Positions 1 to 7,676 of a stretch of 19,057 bases of DNA are shown one piece after another. The stretch's first letter is position 1, and every line of letters begins with the position of its first letter. Origin of the DNA: an uncultured Bacteroidota bacterium (GTDB lineage Bacteria; Bacteroidota; Bacteroidia; Chitinophagales; Chitinophagaceae); NCBI GenBank assembly GCA_903835145.1, contig CAILMA010000338.1, positions 1 through 19,057 of the forward strand. Direction: 5' to 3'. The translations under genes and the position numbers were made by a program. The notes under the pieces are model-generated. The model had not been told where the DNA came from. It saw only the letters and a program-made list of their open reading frames with translations, and searched no databases.

Positions 1-107
1 AGAGAACTTATTTTAGCAACGTACCTAATCCACAGGAATTAATTACTTTTATAGCAGCCGTTTTAACCGGGGAAAATGACAGCGATGCCGCTGGAAAACT
101 TATAGAT

Positions 108-752
108 ATGAAACTCAGGTGGAAGACCGCTCAATTTTTTGAAGTTATCTGGTGGTGGTTTTACCTGAGCCGCAAGGACAAGGAAGATTATCTGGAAAAG
201 AAAAAACTGTATTGGCAAAAACTACTGAAGGATTGTGCTGGTAGCTTTGTGATTAAGCCGGGTGAAACCATAATAGACATGGGCTGCGGCCCGTCCGGGC
301 TCTATATTTTGTTCCCGGATAGCAATATGACCGCAGTAGACCCGCTGCTCGATAAATATGAGCAGAATCTGCCTGTTTTTTCCCGGAAAGCCTACCCCGG
401 GGTGCGTTTTGTATGCAGCCCAATTGAGGCATATACAACGAGTGAAACGTTCGACTACGTGTTCTGCATGAACGCAATAAACCATGTGGCAGATATAAGA
501 AAGGGTTTTGCAACGCTTGCCCGCCTCGGTGGGCCGAAAGCGAAGCTGATAGTAACTATTGATGCCCATACAATGGGCTGGATGAAGGCGGTATTCCGGA
601 TTGGCCCAGGCGATATCCTACATCCACACCAGTACGACAAGGAAGAGTACATTGCCTTTATAGAAGACGAAGGATATAAAGTTACAGCAACCATATGCCT
701 TGAAAAAGGAATGGTGTTCGACCATTATTTGTTGGTAGCTGAAAGGGCGTAG
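108..752 (+). CDS. Class I SAM-dependent methyltransferase
   Basis: The 214-residue product has the Rossmann-fold methyltransferase pattern. The glycine-rich SAM-binding motif I, IIDMGCGPSG, lies near residues 55-64. An acidic residue follows the next strand (AVDP), a motif-IV-like stretch FDYVFCMNAINHV lies near 115-127, and a post-motif strand reads KLIVTID. This fits the Methyltransf_11/25 type, and the methyl acceptor cannot be read from the sequence. The basic, aromatic N-terminus (KLRWKTAQFFE, then several W and F) is what I would expect at the start of such proteins in Bacteroidota, so I chose ATG 108. The same frame is, however, open leftward to the window edge with no stop, so a start outside the window is not excluded. 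The gene ends 13 bases before the convergent stop of the membrane-protein gene. Confidence 0.85.
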   Translation: MKLRWKTAQFFEVIWWWFYLSRKDKEDYLEKKKLYWQKLLKDCAGSFVIKPGETIIDMGCGPSGLYILFPDSNMTAVDPLLDKYEQNLPVFSRKAYPGVRFVCSPIEAYTTSETFDYVFCMNAINHVADIRKGFATLARLGGPKAKLIVTIDAHTMGWMKAVFRIGPGDILHPHQYDKEEYIAFIEDEGYKVTATICLEKGMVFDHYLLVAERA

Positions 753-765
753 TACGACCAACCCG

Positions 766-2496
766 TCAATCTTTCCTCTTGTACACAACATACCCGGGGA
801 TTTGCATAAAGCGCTGGTAATGCGTGCTATATGGGGGTGGAAGAACCTCGCTTGGTTGGGTGATGAAGTAATCTTCGCTGCCAGTAGGGCAGGTAGATGG
901 GTTTCTCCCCGTTTTCTTTAAGACAAATGAGCAATAAAAACTTTCGTCAGAGCACCCTACTGTGGTGCCAGCCGGTAAAAAAGATAGTTGTTGTTTAAGA
1001 TCGCGGTAAGTGGTGTTTACATCATATTCATAGAGCGTATCCCGCAGGTAGGTCTTGTTCGTTCGCAAAAAGTGAATAGTGAACAAAAGGCAGCATACTC
1101 CAAATACCCCGGTTTTAATCATTTGCGGCACCCGGGGAAACCACTGGATACAGCGGAACAAAACAATACACACCAAACACAATACCATGCTGTAATGGCC
1201 TATGAGATTGCGCTCAAACGGAGGCCGCTTCATAAGAATGACTACGATGAGAAATGTTGCCAGCGTGTAACAATAGACAAGCCCGAGTTGGAAATATTTT
1301 GATGCCCGACTTGATACAAGTAGTGTTGCGGGCAAGGCCAGCAAAATGAGGCTAATGGAAACGCTGCTGATTGTAATGCCGGAGAAAATGTGGTTAACGT
1401 ATGGAACGAGATAAGGGAAAAGCCAATTGCAGAATTCTGTTGCAGTTTTGTAGTGGGTCATAGGCAATACATAGTGGTTGTTGCCGATGGCACCGAAGCC
1501 GCTAAAGGATAGAACAGGCAGGTAAAGTAGGGCAGTCGCTAACCAGGCCCTTGCCTGATAATACCAGAACGCTGGCTGCCATTGCCGGTTAATAACCTGA
1601 TGCACAATGCAGAAGGCGAGCAGCCCGAAGTGCATATACAGGAAGGATGGCATACAGAAGTACCCGGCAGCAATAGATAGGGCCTGCACTGGCAGCCATC
1701 GGTTGCTGCCACCCCACAGCCATGCCAGCGTACTCGCCCACATCACGGCCTCACACAACAGGTAAAGCTCGTAGCCACGAGCCTGAAAACTAAAACCCCA
1801 CACGAAGAACTGGCATGCCATGGCAAGTGCAATAAAAAATGCGGCCGTCTTGTGCTTCAATAGCCTGCTGAGCCCAACGTACATGAGTACAATAAAGGCG
1901 GTATAACACCCGAGAGAAATTAACCTTCCGCAAAATATCTTGTCGGTAAGGAGGCGGGAGCAAATGTTATTGAGCAGGTTGAACAACAAATGGTTGTTGG
2001 GCAGCATGTAGTAGGATGCGCCCTGGAACGGATGAATGCCTGCGATGTTTTGGGCAGAAAAAACCTCATCATAACACGGATAGGTGATTTTATAGCCGGC
2101 CTGCCACTGGTAGGCACAAAAAAAAGTGAGTGCGGCAATATATCCAAGTGATAAAGCGGAAATACCAGCCTCCACGGGCGCATATCCTTTACGCACCGAC
2201 TGTTTTAGATTTGTAACAGCAATGAAGCCAAAGTAACCAACGGCCGGCAGTGCCGCCGAGCAAATGAAGTTGCCCGTGTGCTTAACGGGCGGCGTAAAAA
2301 AGTCGTGCTGCCAATAGGGCTGGCGGTAAAGGCAATGGCTAAGGTCGAGGTACCAATCGGCAAGCGTTTGATAGCTGCTGAAGCAATAGAACAAACAAAA
2401 CACAAAGGCACTGCCGGAAAGCAGCAGCAGGCACAGATTTGCAATCTGCTCCACCTTTTTAACAGTAGCTGCGCCAATGGTCAGTTTGAAATCCAT
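766..2496 (-). CDS. Polytopic membrane protein, GT-C glycosyltransferase-like
   Basis: The product is about 576 residues with roughly ten or more hydrophobic helices and a short soluble C-terminal tail of about 100 residues. After the early helices, a loop carries the acidic motif YDEVFSAQ and then LPNNHLLFNLLNNI. An Asp-Glu in the first large outer loop is the hallmark of GT-C enzymes (PMT/ArnT-like), which transfer sugars from polyprenyl-phosphate carriers at the membrane. The donor and acceptor are unknown. I chose ATG 2496 (MDFKLT) because it leads quickly into the first helix and leaves 83 bases after the upstream acetyltransferase stop. An in-frame start at 2634 would add 46 residues and overlap that gene. 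It is the last gene of the minus-strand run. The GT-C call rests on topology and one motif, so an unrelated multi-pass protein remains possible. Confidence 0.7.
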   Translation of the reverse strand: MDFKLTIGAATVKKVEQIANLCLLLLSGSAFVFCLFYCFSSYQTLADWYLDLSHCLYRQPYWQHDFFTPPVKHTGNFICSAALPAVGYFGFIAVTNLKQSVRKGYAPVEAGISALSLGYIAALTFFCAYQWQAGYKITYPCYDEVFSAQNIAGIHPFQGASYYMLPNNHLLFNLLNNICSRLLTDKIFCGRLISLGCYTAFIVLMYVGLSRLLKHKTAAFFIALAMACQFFVWGFSFQARGYELYLLCEAVMWASTLAWLWGGSNRWLPVQALSIAAGYFCMPSFLYMHFGLLAFCIVHQVINRQWQPAFWYYQARAWLATALLYLPVLSFSGFGAIGNNHYVLPMTHYKTATEFCNWLFPYLVPYVNHIFSGITISSVSISLILLALPATLLVSSRASKYFQLGLVYCYTLATFLIVVILMKRPPFERNLIGHYSMVLCLVCIVLFRCIQWFPRVPQMIKTGVFGVCCLLFTIHFLRTNKTYLRDTLYEYDVNTTYRDLKQQLSFLPAGTTVGCSDESFYCSFVLKKTGRNPSTCPTGSEDYFITQPSEVLPPPYSTHYQRFMQIPGYVVYKRKD

Positions 2497-2579
2497 CTCC
2501 GTAAAAATAGCATAAATGCCGTTGCGTGGTGGAATAAAATAGCCAGCAGTGATGCTGAAGGGAGTAAAACCGTGCCAGT

Positions 2580-3125
2580 CTAATGATTGCGTCTTTCTTC
2601 CCATTCCTGCCGCGTGAGCCGCAGCCAGCAACAACCTACCCCTCGTTGCTCAAAATGCTCAACAAATTGGAGCCCACATTTTTTTAGTATCGTTTGCGAT
2701 GCAATATTGCCCACCTGAGTGGTGCCTATGAGTTCCCGCACCTTCAGTTGCTCAAAAGCATAGTCAACACAGGGCAGCGCAGACTCAGTGGCATAACCCA
2801 TGCCCCAGAACCTCCGGTTGAGCCGGTAACCAATATCATAATAGCAGCTATGGTTGTTTACGGTATCGGTCACCAGTTTCATGCCTGTCCACCCAATGAA
2901 TGCACCAGTTTCCTTCAGCACCATTGCCCAGCGGCCTATGCCATTGTCTTTGTACTGCTGTCTCACGGACAGTATGGCGTCCATCACCTGTTGCCGGTCT
3001 TTTACCGGGTTATTATACAGGTACCGGTGTACTTCAGGGTCGGAGTCCATCTCGAAAAACCCCTCCAAATCATCAGGCACTATTTCCCGCAGTATAAGCC
3101 GGGGTGTTTCTATAATGGTTTTCAT
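2580..3125 (-). CDS. GNAT N-acetyltransferase, RimJ/RimL-like
   Basis: The 181-residue protein covers the full length of the Acetyltransf_3 (RimJ/RimL) family. It opens with the usual ETPRLILRE strand near residues 6-14. The acetyl-CoA pyrophosphate-binding motif A (RxxGxGxA) is seen as R105 to A112 in RRFWGMGYATES. The family's conserved Asn-x-x-Ser appears at N140 to S143, followed by LKKCGL at 148-152, the usual helix entering the last strands. Such enzymes move an acetyl group from acetyl-CoA to a protein N-terminus or a small amine, and the substrate is not readable here. It lies 46 bases after the DUF4276 gene and 83 bases before the GT-C-like gene, so co-transcription is plausible. Its higher GC suggests it is not part of the ATPase/DUF4276 module. 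Confidence 0.9.
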   Translation of the reverse strand: MKTIIETPRLILREIVPDDLEGFFEMDSDPEVHRYLYNNPVKDRQQVMDAILSVRQQYKDNGIGRWAMVLKETGAFIGWTGMKLVTDTVNNHSCYYDIGYRLNRRFWGMGYATESALPCVDYAFEQLKVRELIGTTQVGNIASQTILKKCGLQFVEHFEQRGVGCCWLRLTRQEWEERRNH

Positions 3126-3171
3126 AGGGTTGTTATTGGTTGTGGGGTCGGGATATTTTGATTGAATTTTC

Positions 3172-3828
3172 TCAAACGTTTTCGAGTTGAGTAATCCAAT
3201 TGTTGAAGCGTGGACATTTATTTCTGATTGAAGCTAATCCTGTAATATCGCAAATGTCAATCCCATCGGAGTACTTATCGTATCCCCGTATATGTTCGTT
3301 CAATCTTCTTGATGGTGTTGTTTTCGGGTTATCGTTAATTTCTTCCGGGTTTGCAAATTGCTGGCATATAGCCTTCAGTGCTTCAAAGTTGGCCTCCCTT
3401 GCAGAATAGTATCCGGTAAAACTTGTGTATTCTGAAAACACCAGCGCTTCAAATTCATAAAGCTGAATATACGGTATAAAGCGTTTTTGGAAGTCCCCGC
3501 CAATGTCGTTGCGCAAGGCAGATTCAAGTAGTGAGAGTTGGTCACCTCTGTTGCCTTTTGCTGCAGCTGCTTCCCATGCCGGAAATTCATGCCGGCTTTG
3601 TATACCATAAAAATCGATAAAAGTGGTTACAAAACAGTTCAAATCGGTTTGCAACGTAAGTGACACCTGTTTTTTTAAAAATTCCCACTTCACAAGTCCG
3701 CCATTGGAATGGGCAATTATCTGGTGGTTCATTTCTATATCCAGCCCGGCAAAATGAGGACGCAATATCTTTTCACAAAAAAATTGCTCCGTTTTGCCTT
3801 CGCAGATTATTACAAGCTTTTTTTTCAT
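3172..3828 (-). CDS. DUF4276 / RloB-like TOPRIM-fold protein
   Basis: The 218-residue protein begins KKLVIICEGKTEQFFCEKIL, matching the DUF4276 family, whose fold is TOPRIM-like and related to RloB and OLD-type nucleases. The putative metal-binding acids are E10 and E14 in the CEGKTE motif and D72 in FIDFYG. A further family block, YIQLYEFEALVFSE, lies near residues 119-132, and a basic polar stretch with TTPSRRL lies near 170. By analogy with OLD and PARIS TOPRIM subunits it may cut nucleic acid or act as a toxin released by its ATPase partner; this activity is inference. The start ATG overlaps the stop of the ATPase gene by four bases (ATGA), which implies translational coupling and a fixed stoichiometric partnership. 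Local base composition is AT-rich compared with rmuC. Confidence 0.8.
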   Translation of the reverse strand: MKKKLVIICEGKTEQFFCEKILRPHFAGLDIEMNHQIIAHSNGGLVKWEFLKKQVSLTLQTDLNCFVTTFIDFYGIQSRHEFPAWEAAAAKGNRGDQLSLLESALRNDIGGDFQKRFIPYIQLYEFEALVFSEYTSFTGYYSAREANFEALKAICQQFANPEEINDNPKTTPSRRLNEHIRGYDKYSDGIDICDITGLASIRNKCPRFNNWITQLENV

Positions 3829-4895
3829 AGGGTTTGAAAAGGTTGACCTTTATTAATAATATTCATTTGCCATAAGTCGCCAAGCGAATATTCTTCCAGC
3901 CAAATGCGAAAATCTTCATTTTTCAACCGGGTAAATATGCTGCTGCCCTCTTTTTGGTCAACAGCAACTATATCTTCTGGCTGAAAACAGTTGACTAACT
4001 CTACCGATTGAGTGGCGACGATAACCTGACTTCCTCGCCCGGCTGCGCTTGATATCATTCCTGCCAGTTTACTAATGGCAAAGGGATGCAGCCCAAGTTC
4101 CGGTTCATCTACAACAATAGTTTCCGGCGGGTAAGGCTGCATAAATAGAACGGCCATTGCGATAAACCGAATAGTGCCATCAGATAAATCTACTACCCCG
4201 TAATTATAGGCGCTGAATTTGTCCTGCCAATACAATTTCATATACCCAGCTTCGTTCGGCTCCAGTACAAAATCTGAAAAATAGGGAGCAATACTTTGAA
4301 TAGTTTTTACAATCCTGCTGTAAATTTTAGGGTGCTCGTGCTTTATTTTATATAACACAGGTGCCAGATTTTCGCCCTTATCGTAAAGGACGAGGCTATC
4401 TTTGCCAATCTGCATCGTGCTGTTGAACGGTGAGTTTTTCCCCGTTTCATGAAAATGATATTTTTTATAACCTGTAAGGTGCTTTTGTATATAATTGCCT
4501 CGGTGCCAGGTGTTGTTTTTAATTTGAGCCTCCTTGGTATATGCCCGGTATTCCAATGGGTTATCGTGATACCAAAGCGTTTCAGTTGATACAACGAACG
4601 TTTCAGCGTCCGGCTGTAGCTGAAACGAATAGGAATTGGTGCCATCATCAAATTTCAGGTAACCTTCAATACCGGTTGCGGGATGACTGCCTTTGTGCAA
4701 AAACTTTTCAATCCCACCCCTTAAGCCGACATATTCTTGCAATTTCTTATTGTATAGGTTATCGAGAAATTCAAAAAAAGAAATAAAGTTACTTTTACCT
4801 GATCCATTCGCTCCAATAAAAATATTGATAGGTTTTAGATCTATTTGAACTTCCTTTATTGATTTATATCCCTTTATGCCTAAAGTATTTATCAT
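3825..4895 (-). CDS. AAA_21 / RecF-like ABC-type ATPase, partner of DUF4276
   Basis: The 356-residue protein shows all ABC/SMC-like ATPase motifs in order. The Walker A is GANGSGKS at residues 28-35, the signature-like LSDGT is at 237-241, and the Walker B is IVVDEP with D263 and E264. ATQS at 294-297 takes the place of the switch His. The spacing and the block DEPELGLHP are typical of COG4637-type predicted ATPases that pair with DUF4276. There is no long coiled coil, which separates it from SMC and RecN. It probably acts in the cytoplasm as the sensor and NTP-driven switch for the TOPRIM-like partner, with which it overlaps by ATGA. Upstream lie 81 bases after the VOC gene, with a near-match -7 box (one mismatch) at 4910-4917 on the minus strand. 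The defence role is inferred from pairing and AT-richness. Confidence 0.85.
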   Translation of the reverse strand: MINTLGIKGYKSIKEVQIDLKPINIFIGANGSGKSNFISFFEFLDNLYNKKLQEYVGLRGGIEKFLHKGSHPATGIEGYLKFDDGTNSYSFQLQPDAETFVVSTETLWYHDNPLEYRAYTKEAQIKNNTWHRGNYIQKHLTGYKKYHFHETGKNSPFNSTMQIGKDSLVLYDKGENLAPVLYKIKHEHPKIYSRIVKTIQSIAPYFSDFVLEPNEAGYMKLYWQDKFSAYNYGVVDLSDGTIRFIAMAVLFMQPYPPETIVVDEPELGLHPFAISKLAGMISSAAGRGSQVIVATQSVELVNCFQPEDIVAVDQKEGSSIFTRLKNEDFRIWLEEYSLGDLWQMNIINKGQPFQTL

Positions 4896-4976
4896 CGTTC
4901 CCTAAAGTTAAAACTTACTAATATTTTTCAGTGTTCTTTTTTAAAATAAATAGGAGTCAACACAATTGCTTCCCAA

Positions 4977-5360
4977 TCACACCTCATAAAACTCAATCGG
5001 AAGATCGTCAGGGTCGGCTATGAAGGTGAAGCGTTTCCCGGTGTATTCGTCGGTCCTTATTGGTTCTGCAATTATGTTGTGGCTCAGCAGGGTGGTGATT
5101 ACGAGCTCAAGATTTTCAACTGAAAAAGCGAGGTGTCGGAGTCCACAGGCTTCGGGCCGGGAAGGGCGCGCCGGCGGTGCCGGAAATGAAAATAGCTCCA
5201 CCACGTAGAGCCCGTTCAGCATAAGATCCAGTTTCCAGGATTGCCGCGCTTCCCTATATACCTCCTGCTTTACTTCAAGCCCAAGTATGCGGGTATAGAA
5301 GTCTTTTGACCGCTCGTAGTTGCTACAGATAATTGCTATGTGGTGTATTGCGCTGAGCAT
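4977..5360 (-). CDS. VOC-family metalloenzyme, glyoxalase-like (YaeR/GloA2 type)
   Basis: The 127-residue protein is a single full-length vicinal-oxygen-chelate domain made of two beta-alpha-beta-beta-beta modules. The expected metal ligands are visible: H7 in HHIAIIC, E55 in YVVELFSF, H76 in GLRHLAF and E123 in PIEFYE. The pattern HHIAIIC...YERSKDFYTRILGLE, a Pro-rich loop near 59-69, and the ending DPDDLPIEFYE strongly resemble the YaeR/GloA2 subfamily. That subfamily is often called glyoxalase, but its substrate is poorly established. The start codon lies nine bases after the rmuC stop, so the two genes are almost certainly co-transcribed. No key residue is missing. Confidence 0.88.
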   Translation of the reverse strand: MLSAIHHIAIICSNYERSKDFYTRILGLEVKQEVYREARQSWKLDLMLNGLYVVELFSFPAPPARPSRPEACGLRHLAFSVENLELVITTLLSHNIIAEPIRTDEYTGKRFTFIADPDDLPIEFYEV

Positions 5361-5369
5361 AGTTCTTGG

Positions 5370-6986
5370 TTAGGCTTCATCTTCGGCCAGGTCCTCACCC
5401 GCGGTTTCGCTCAATACATTTATCCTGTCTGGCGTACCCAGAGTATCCACGTTGCGGAGGCGGCGCTGTATGGCCCTTGTGCGCTTGCCTATTACGTCAT
5501 CGAGTTGGTTAAGGCCGGTCTGTATGTTGTTCTGTGCTTTTTCCATTAGTCCGCCAAAGAGCTCAAATTCCTGCTTCACAGCGCTGAGCACCTTCCATAC
5601 TTCACTGCTGCGTTGCTGTATAGCCAGCGTCTTAAAGCCCATCTGAAGGCTGTTGAGTATAGCCGCAAGTGTGGTTGGCCCGGTGATGATTATTTTATAG
5701 TTGCGCTGCAGGTCATCGAGCAGGCTGGCCTTGCGCACCACCTCGCCATATATGCTTTCAAATGGCAGGAACATAATGCCGAAATCGGTAGTGAATGGTG
5801 GCTCTATATATTTGTCGTGAATGTCGCCTGCCATTTTCTTTATGGCCATTTCCAGCATTTTTTGTGCTATTTCTATTTTAAACTGGTCGCCCGCCTCATA
5901 AGCGGTTTGCAGCTCTTCGTACACTTCTTTGGGGAACTTTGCTCCGATAGGCAACCAAACAGTGCCCTGGTCATCACGATCGGGTAGTTTTATCGCAAAT
6001 TCAACCGGCTCCTCACTTCCACGCTTTGTGATGACCTGTGCCGCATATTGCTCCGGTGCAAGTATTTGCTCCAGCAGCATAGAGAGCTGCATCTCGCCGA
6101 TGCCTCCTCTCATTTTTACGTTGGAGAGTACTTTTTTTAGTCCGCCTACATCCTGTGCGAGCGTCTGCATTTCGCCAAGTCCTTTCTGCACGCTTTCCAG
6201 CTGGCGGCCAACGAGGTCGAAGGAATGTCCCAGCCTGTCGTTAAGTGTTTTTTGCAGTTTCTCGTCCACAGTTTCGCGAATTTCGTCGAGTTTTTTCTCG
6301 GTTCCATCTACCAGCCGGTTTTGTTTTTCTTCCATGTGCTGGAATTTCTCTTTCTGTAGCGCACTTAAGGATTCCACATTTTTCTCAAATGAAGTCTGGA
6401 AACCAGTAAGTGTATGCTGCACAGTATCCCTCATGGTTTCATTTTCAGCCTTGGCAATCGTCATCAGCGTTCCGAGTTTCTCTTCTACCTTAGCAGTTAT
6501 TTTTTCAAGTTGTTCTTCGGTTTTGGCGGTTAGTTCTTTCTGCTCCTGTTTCAGGTCATCAAATTTTGTACGCAGCTCGTAGGAGAAATCTTTAAAACCC
6601 ACGTACAGCGATTCGCGATTGGCACCGTTGTTTTCATCCATTTTTTTGGTGAACCCTTCCATTTTTTCATAGAGCGTCTTGTTGACGAGCTCCATAGCAG
6701 CCTGATTTTGCTGTGTGATTGAATTAAGCGTTTGGGCAAACTCAGTCTTAAAGTTGGAAAGGGTGTTGCTCAGCTCCTCCCGGTTTTCCTTAGCTATTTT
6801 GGCGGTTTCTTCCCTATTGTTTTTGAATTCACTTTTCAGGTTATTTTCCAGCCGGGTAACTGATGCTGAAATTATATCTATTTTGTCAGTAATGTCGCTG
6901 CTTTGTATTCCCCTTGGTTTGAAAACAAATTGAAGAATAACAATGAGTACTATAAGGCCGAGGAGCACATAGTAAGAAAGTTCCAT
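5370..6986 (-). CDS. rmuC: DNA recombination protein RmuC
   Basis: The 538-residue protein has the RmuC architecture. An N-terminal membrane helix spans about residues 5-23. A long charged, heptad-like coiled coil runs from about 35 to 290. The RmuC domain, from about 291 to 500, opens with RGGIGEMQLSMLLEQIL and includes KFPKEVYEEL, FGIMFLPFE and TGPTTLAAILNSLQMG. RmuC homologues are related to PD-(D/E)XK nucleases and limit rearrangements at inverted repeats. An odd point is that the strand usually read as IDAKFP is IGAKFP here, with Gly at 348 (codon 5943-5945). That would remove the acidic residue of a (D/E)XK motif. The gene leads the minus-strand run, and a TAAGTTTG box at 7020-7027 (minus) could be its promoter. 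Confidence 0.93.
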   Translation of the reverse strand: MELSYYVLLGLIVLIVILQFVFKPRGIQSSDITDKIDIISASVTRLENNLKSEFKNNREETAKIAKENREELSNTLSNFKTEFAQTLNSITQQNQAAMELVNKTLYEKMEGFTKKMDENNGANRESLYVGFKDFSYELRTKFDDLKQEQKELTAKTEEQLEKITAKVEEKLGTLMTIAKAENETMRDTVQHTLTGFQTSFEKNVESLSALQKEKFQHMEEKQNRLVDGTEKKLDEIRETVDEKLQKTLNDRLGHSFDLVGRQLESVQKGLGEMQTLAQDVGGLKKVLSNVKMRGGIGEMQLSMLLEQILAPEQYAAQVITKRGSEEPVEFAIKLPDRDDQGTVWLPIGAKFPKEVYEELQTAYEAGDQFKIEIAQKMLEMAIKKMAGDIHDKYIEPPFTTDFGIMFLPFESIYGEVVRKASLLDDLQRNYKIIITGPTTLAAILNSLQMGFKTLAIQQRSSEVWKVLSAVKQEFELFGGLMEKAQNNIQTGLNQLDDVIGKRTRAIQRRLRNVDTLGTPDRINVLSETAGEDLAEDEA

Positions 6987-7019
6987 AGAGAGCTATTTTT
7001 TGAAAAACAATACAAGATA

Positions 7020-7027
7020 CAAACTTA
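7020..7027 (-). promoter_or_regulatory. Candidate -7 promoter box for rmuC
   Basis: Read on the minus strand this is TAAGTTTG, an exact fit to the Bacteroidota -7 consensus TAnnTTTG. It lies 33 bases before the rmuC ATG. I could not find a clear TTG-type -33 box at the usual distance, so confidence is limited. Confidence 0.4.
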
Positions 7028-7065
7028 GGTAACATGCTGAAATAAATCGTGTATTGATGGTCGCT

Positions 7066-7073
7066 TAAGTTTG
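7066..7073 (+). promoter_or_regulatory. Candidate -7 promoter box for the Spy-like gene
   Basis: The plus strand reads TAAGTTTG, again an exact TAnnTTTG match, in the divergent gap between rmuC and the exported Spy-like protein. It is identical to the minus-strand box at 7020-7027. It would give a 5' leader of roughly 95 bases before ATG 7174. No convincing -33 box was found. Confidence 0.35.
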
Positions 7074-7173
7074 GGCAAGCCATCCTATTTGCCGCCCGTG
7101 ATGAAAAAGCGACTACGAGTTTTTAAACTTTTAGCGCAAGCGACGGTCAAAAGGAAACAAAAATGTGTTTACG

Positions 7174-7551
7174 ATGAGGTTTTCAGGATTAGCAAAGGGT
7201 ATTGTTACGATGGGTTTGGTATTATGTACAGGACTGGTAAACGGTCAGGACCGCCCTCGCAGGACGCCCGAGCAGCGCGCAGAAAATCAGACCCGCTGGA
7301 TGCAGAAGAATCTTGGACTTACCAAGGAGCAAAACGATAAAGTATATGACATCATCCTCTATTATGCCCGTGAGGCTGACAAAGCCAATATGGATGCCCC
7401 TGGTCGCGAGAAGAAAATAGAGAAGCAGGGTATAAGGAAGGACCGTGAAGGTGAGCTGAGAGCAGTGCTAAATACGGAGCAGTATCAGCGGCTACAGCAA
7501 CATGAGCAGGAAATGAAAGCAAAAAAGATGGAAAGACAACAAATGAATTAA
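7174..7551 (+). CDS. Small exported Spy/CpxP-like LTxxQ protein
   Basis: The 125-residue product has a signal peptide (basic MRFSGLAKG, a hydrophobic core, then a break near VNG|QD at about 21-22). The mature part is highly charged and helical. Two LTxxQ-like repeats are visible, LGLTKEQ and LNTEQYQRL, as in the periplasmic Spy/CpxP chaperone family and in short helical Bacteroidota proteins. It probably acts in the periplasm as a helical dimer, and its client is unknown. I chose ATG 7174 because the basic residue and hydrophobic core follow at once. A GTG at 7165 would add three residues. The gene stands alone, diverges from rmuC and ends before a clear terminator at 7626-7659. The mature protein ends in a Lys/Met/Gln-rich tail. 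Confidence 0.75.
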   Translation: MRFSGLAKGIVTMGLVLCTGLVNGQDRPRRTPEQRAENQTRWMQKNLGLTKEQNDKVYDIILYYAREADKANMDAPGREKKIEKQGIRKDREGELRAVLNTEQYQRLQQHEQEMKAKKMERQQMN

Positions 7552-7625
7552 AAGAGATTGCCGGAGCCTGTGTTGCTTGCGCAACACTTCTGGTGTATAA
7601 CTTGGTTTGGAATAAGTAGTAATGA

Positions 7626-7659
7626 AGAAGCCACTTTTTATAAGTGGCTTCTGATTTTT
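7626..7659 (+). terminator. Rho-independent terminator after the Spy-like gene
   Basis: The arms AGAAGCCACTT (7626-7636) and AAGTGGCTTCT (7642-7652) pair perfectly over 11 base pairs around a five-base loop. They are followed by GATTTTT, a U-rich tract on the plus strand. The hairpin lies between convergent genes, and its stem could also halt minus-strand transcription, but there is no matching T tract on that side. Confidence 0.85.
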
Positions 7660-7676
7660 ACTAAAGTATGTAATTG

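Noticed and set aside
2497..2634. N-terminal extension of the GT-C-like protein
   Set aside because: It overlaps the end of the acetyltransferase gene, and the ATG at 2496 leads directly into the first membrane helix.
2694..3161. Plus-strand open frames opposite the acetyltransferase
   Set aside because: The acetyltransferase on the minus strand has intact motifs along its full length; the plus-strand translations have none.
5929..6582. Plus-strand open frame of 217 codons
   Set aside because: Antisense to rmuC. The product is Ser/Phe/Cys-rich, as expected from the complement of a Glu/Lys-rich coiled coil.
7071..7340. Plus-strand open frame overlapping the Spy-like gene
   Set aside because: Basic, low-complexity translation in another frame. 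The frame at 7174 has a signal peptide and LTxxQ motifs.
7570..7587. Seven-base-pair hairpin GTGTTGC/GCAACAC just after the Spy-like gene
   Set aside because: It has no following T tract; the hairpin at 7626-7652 is the better terminator.
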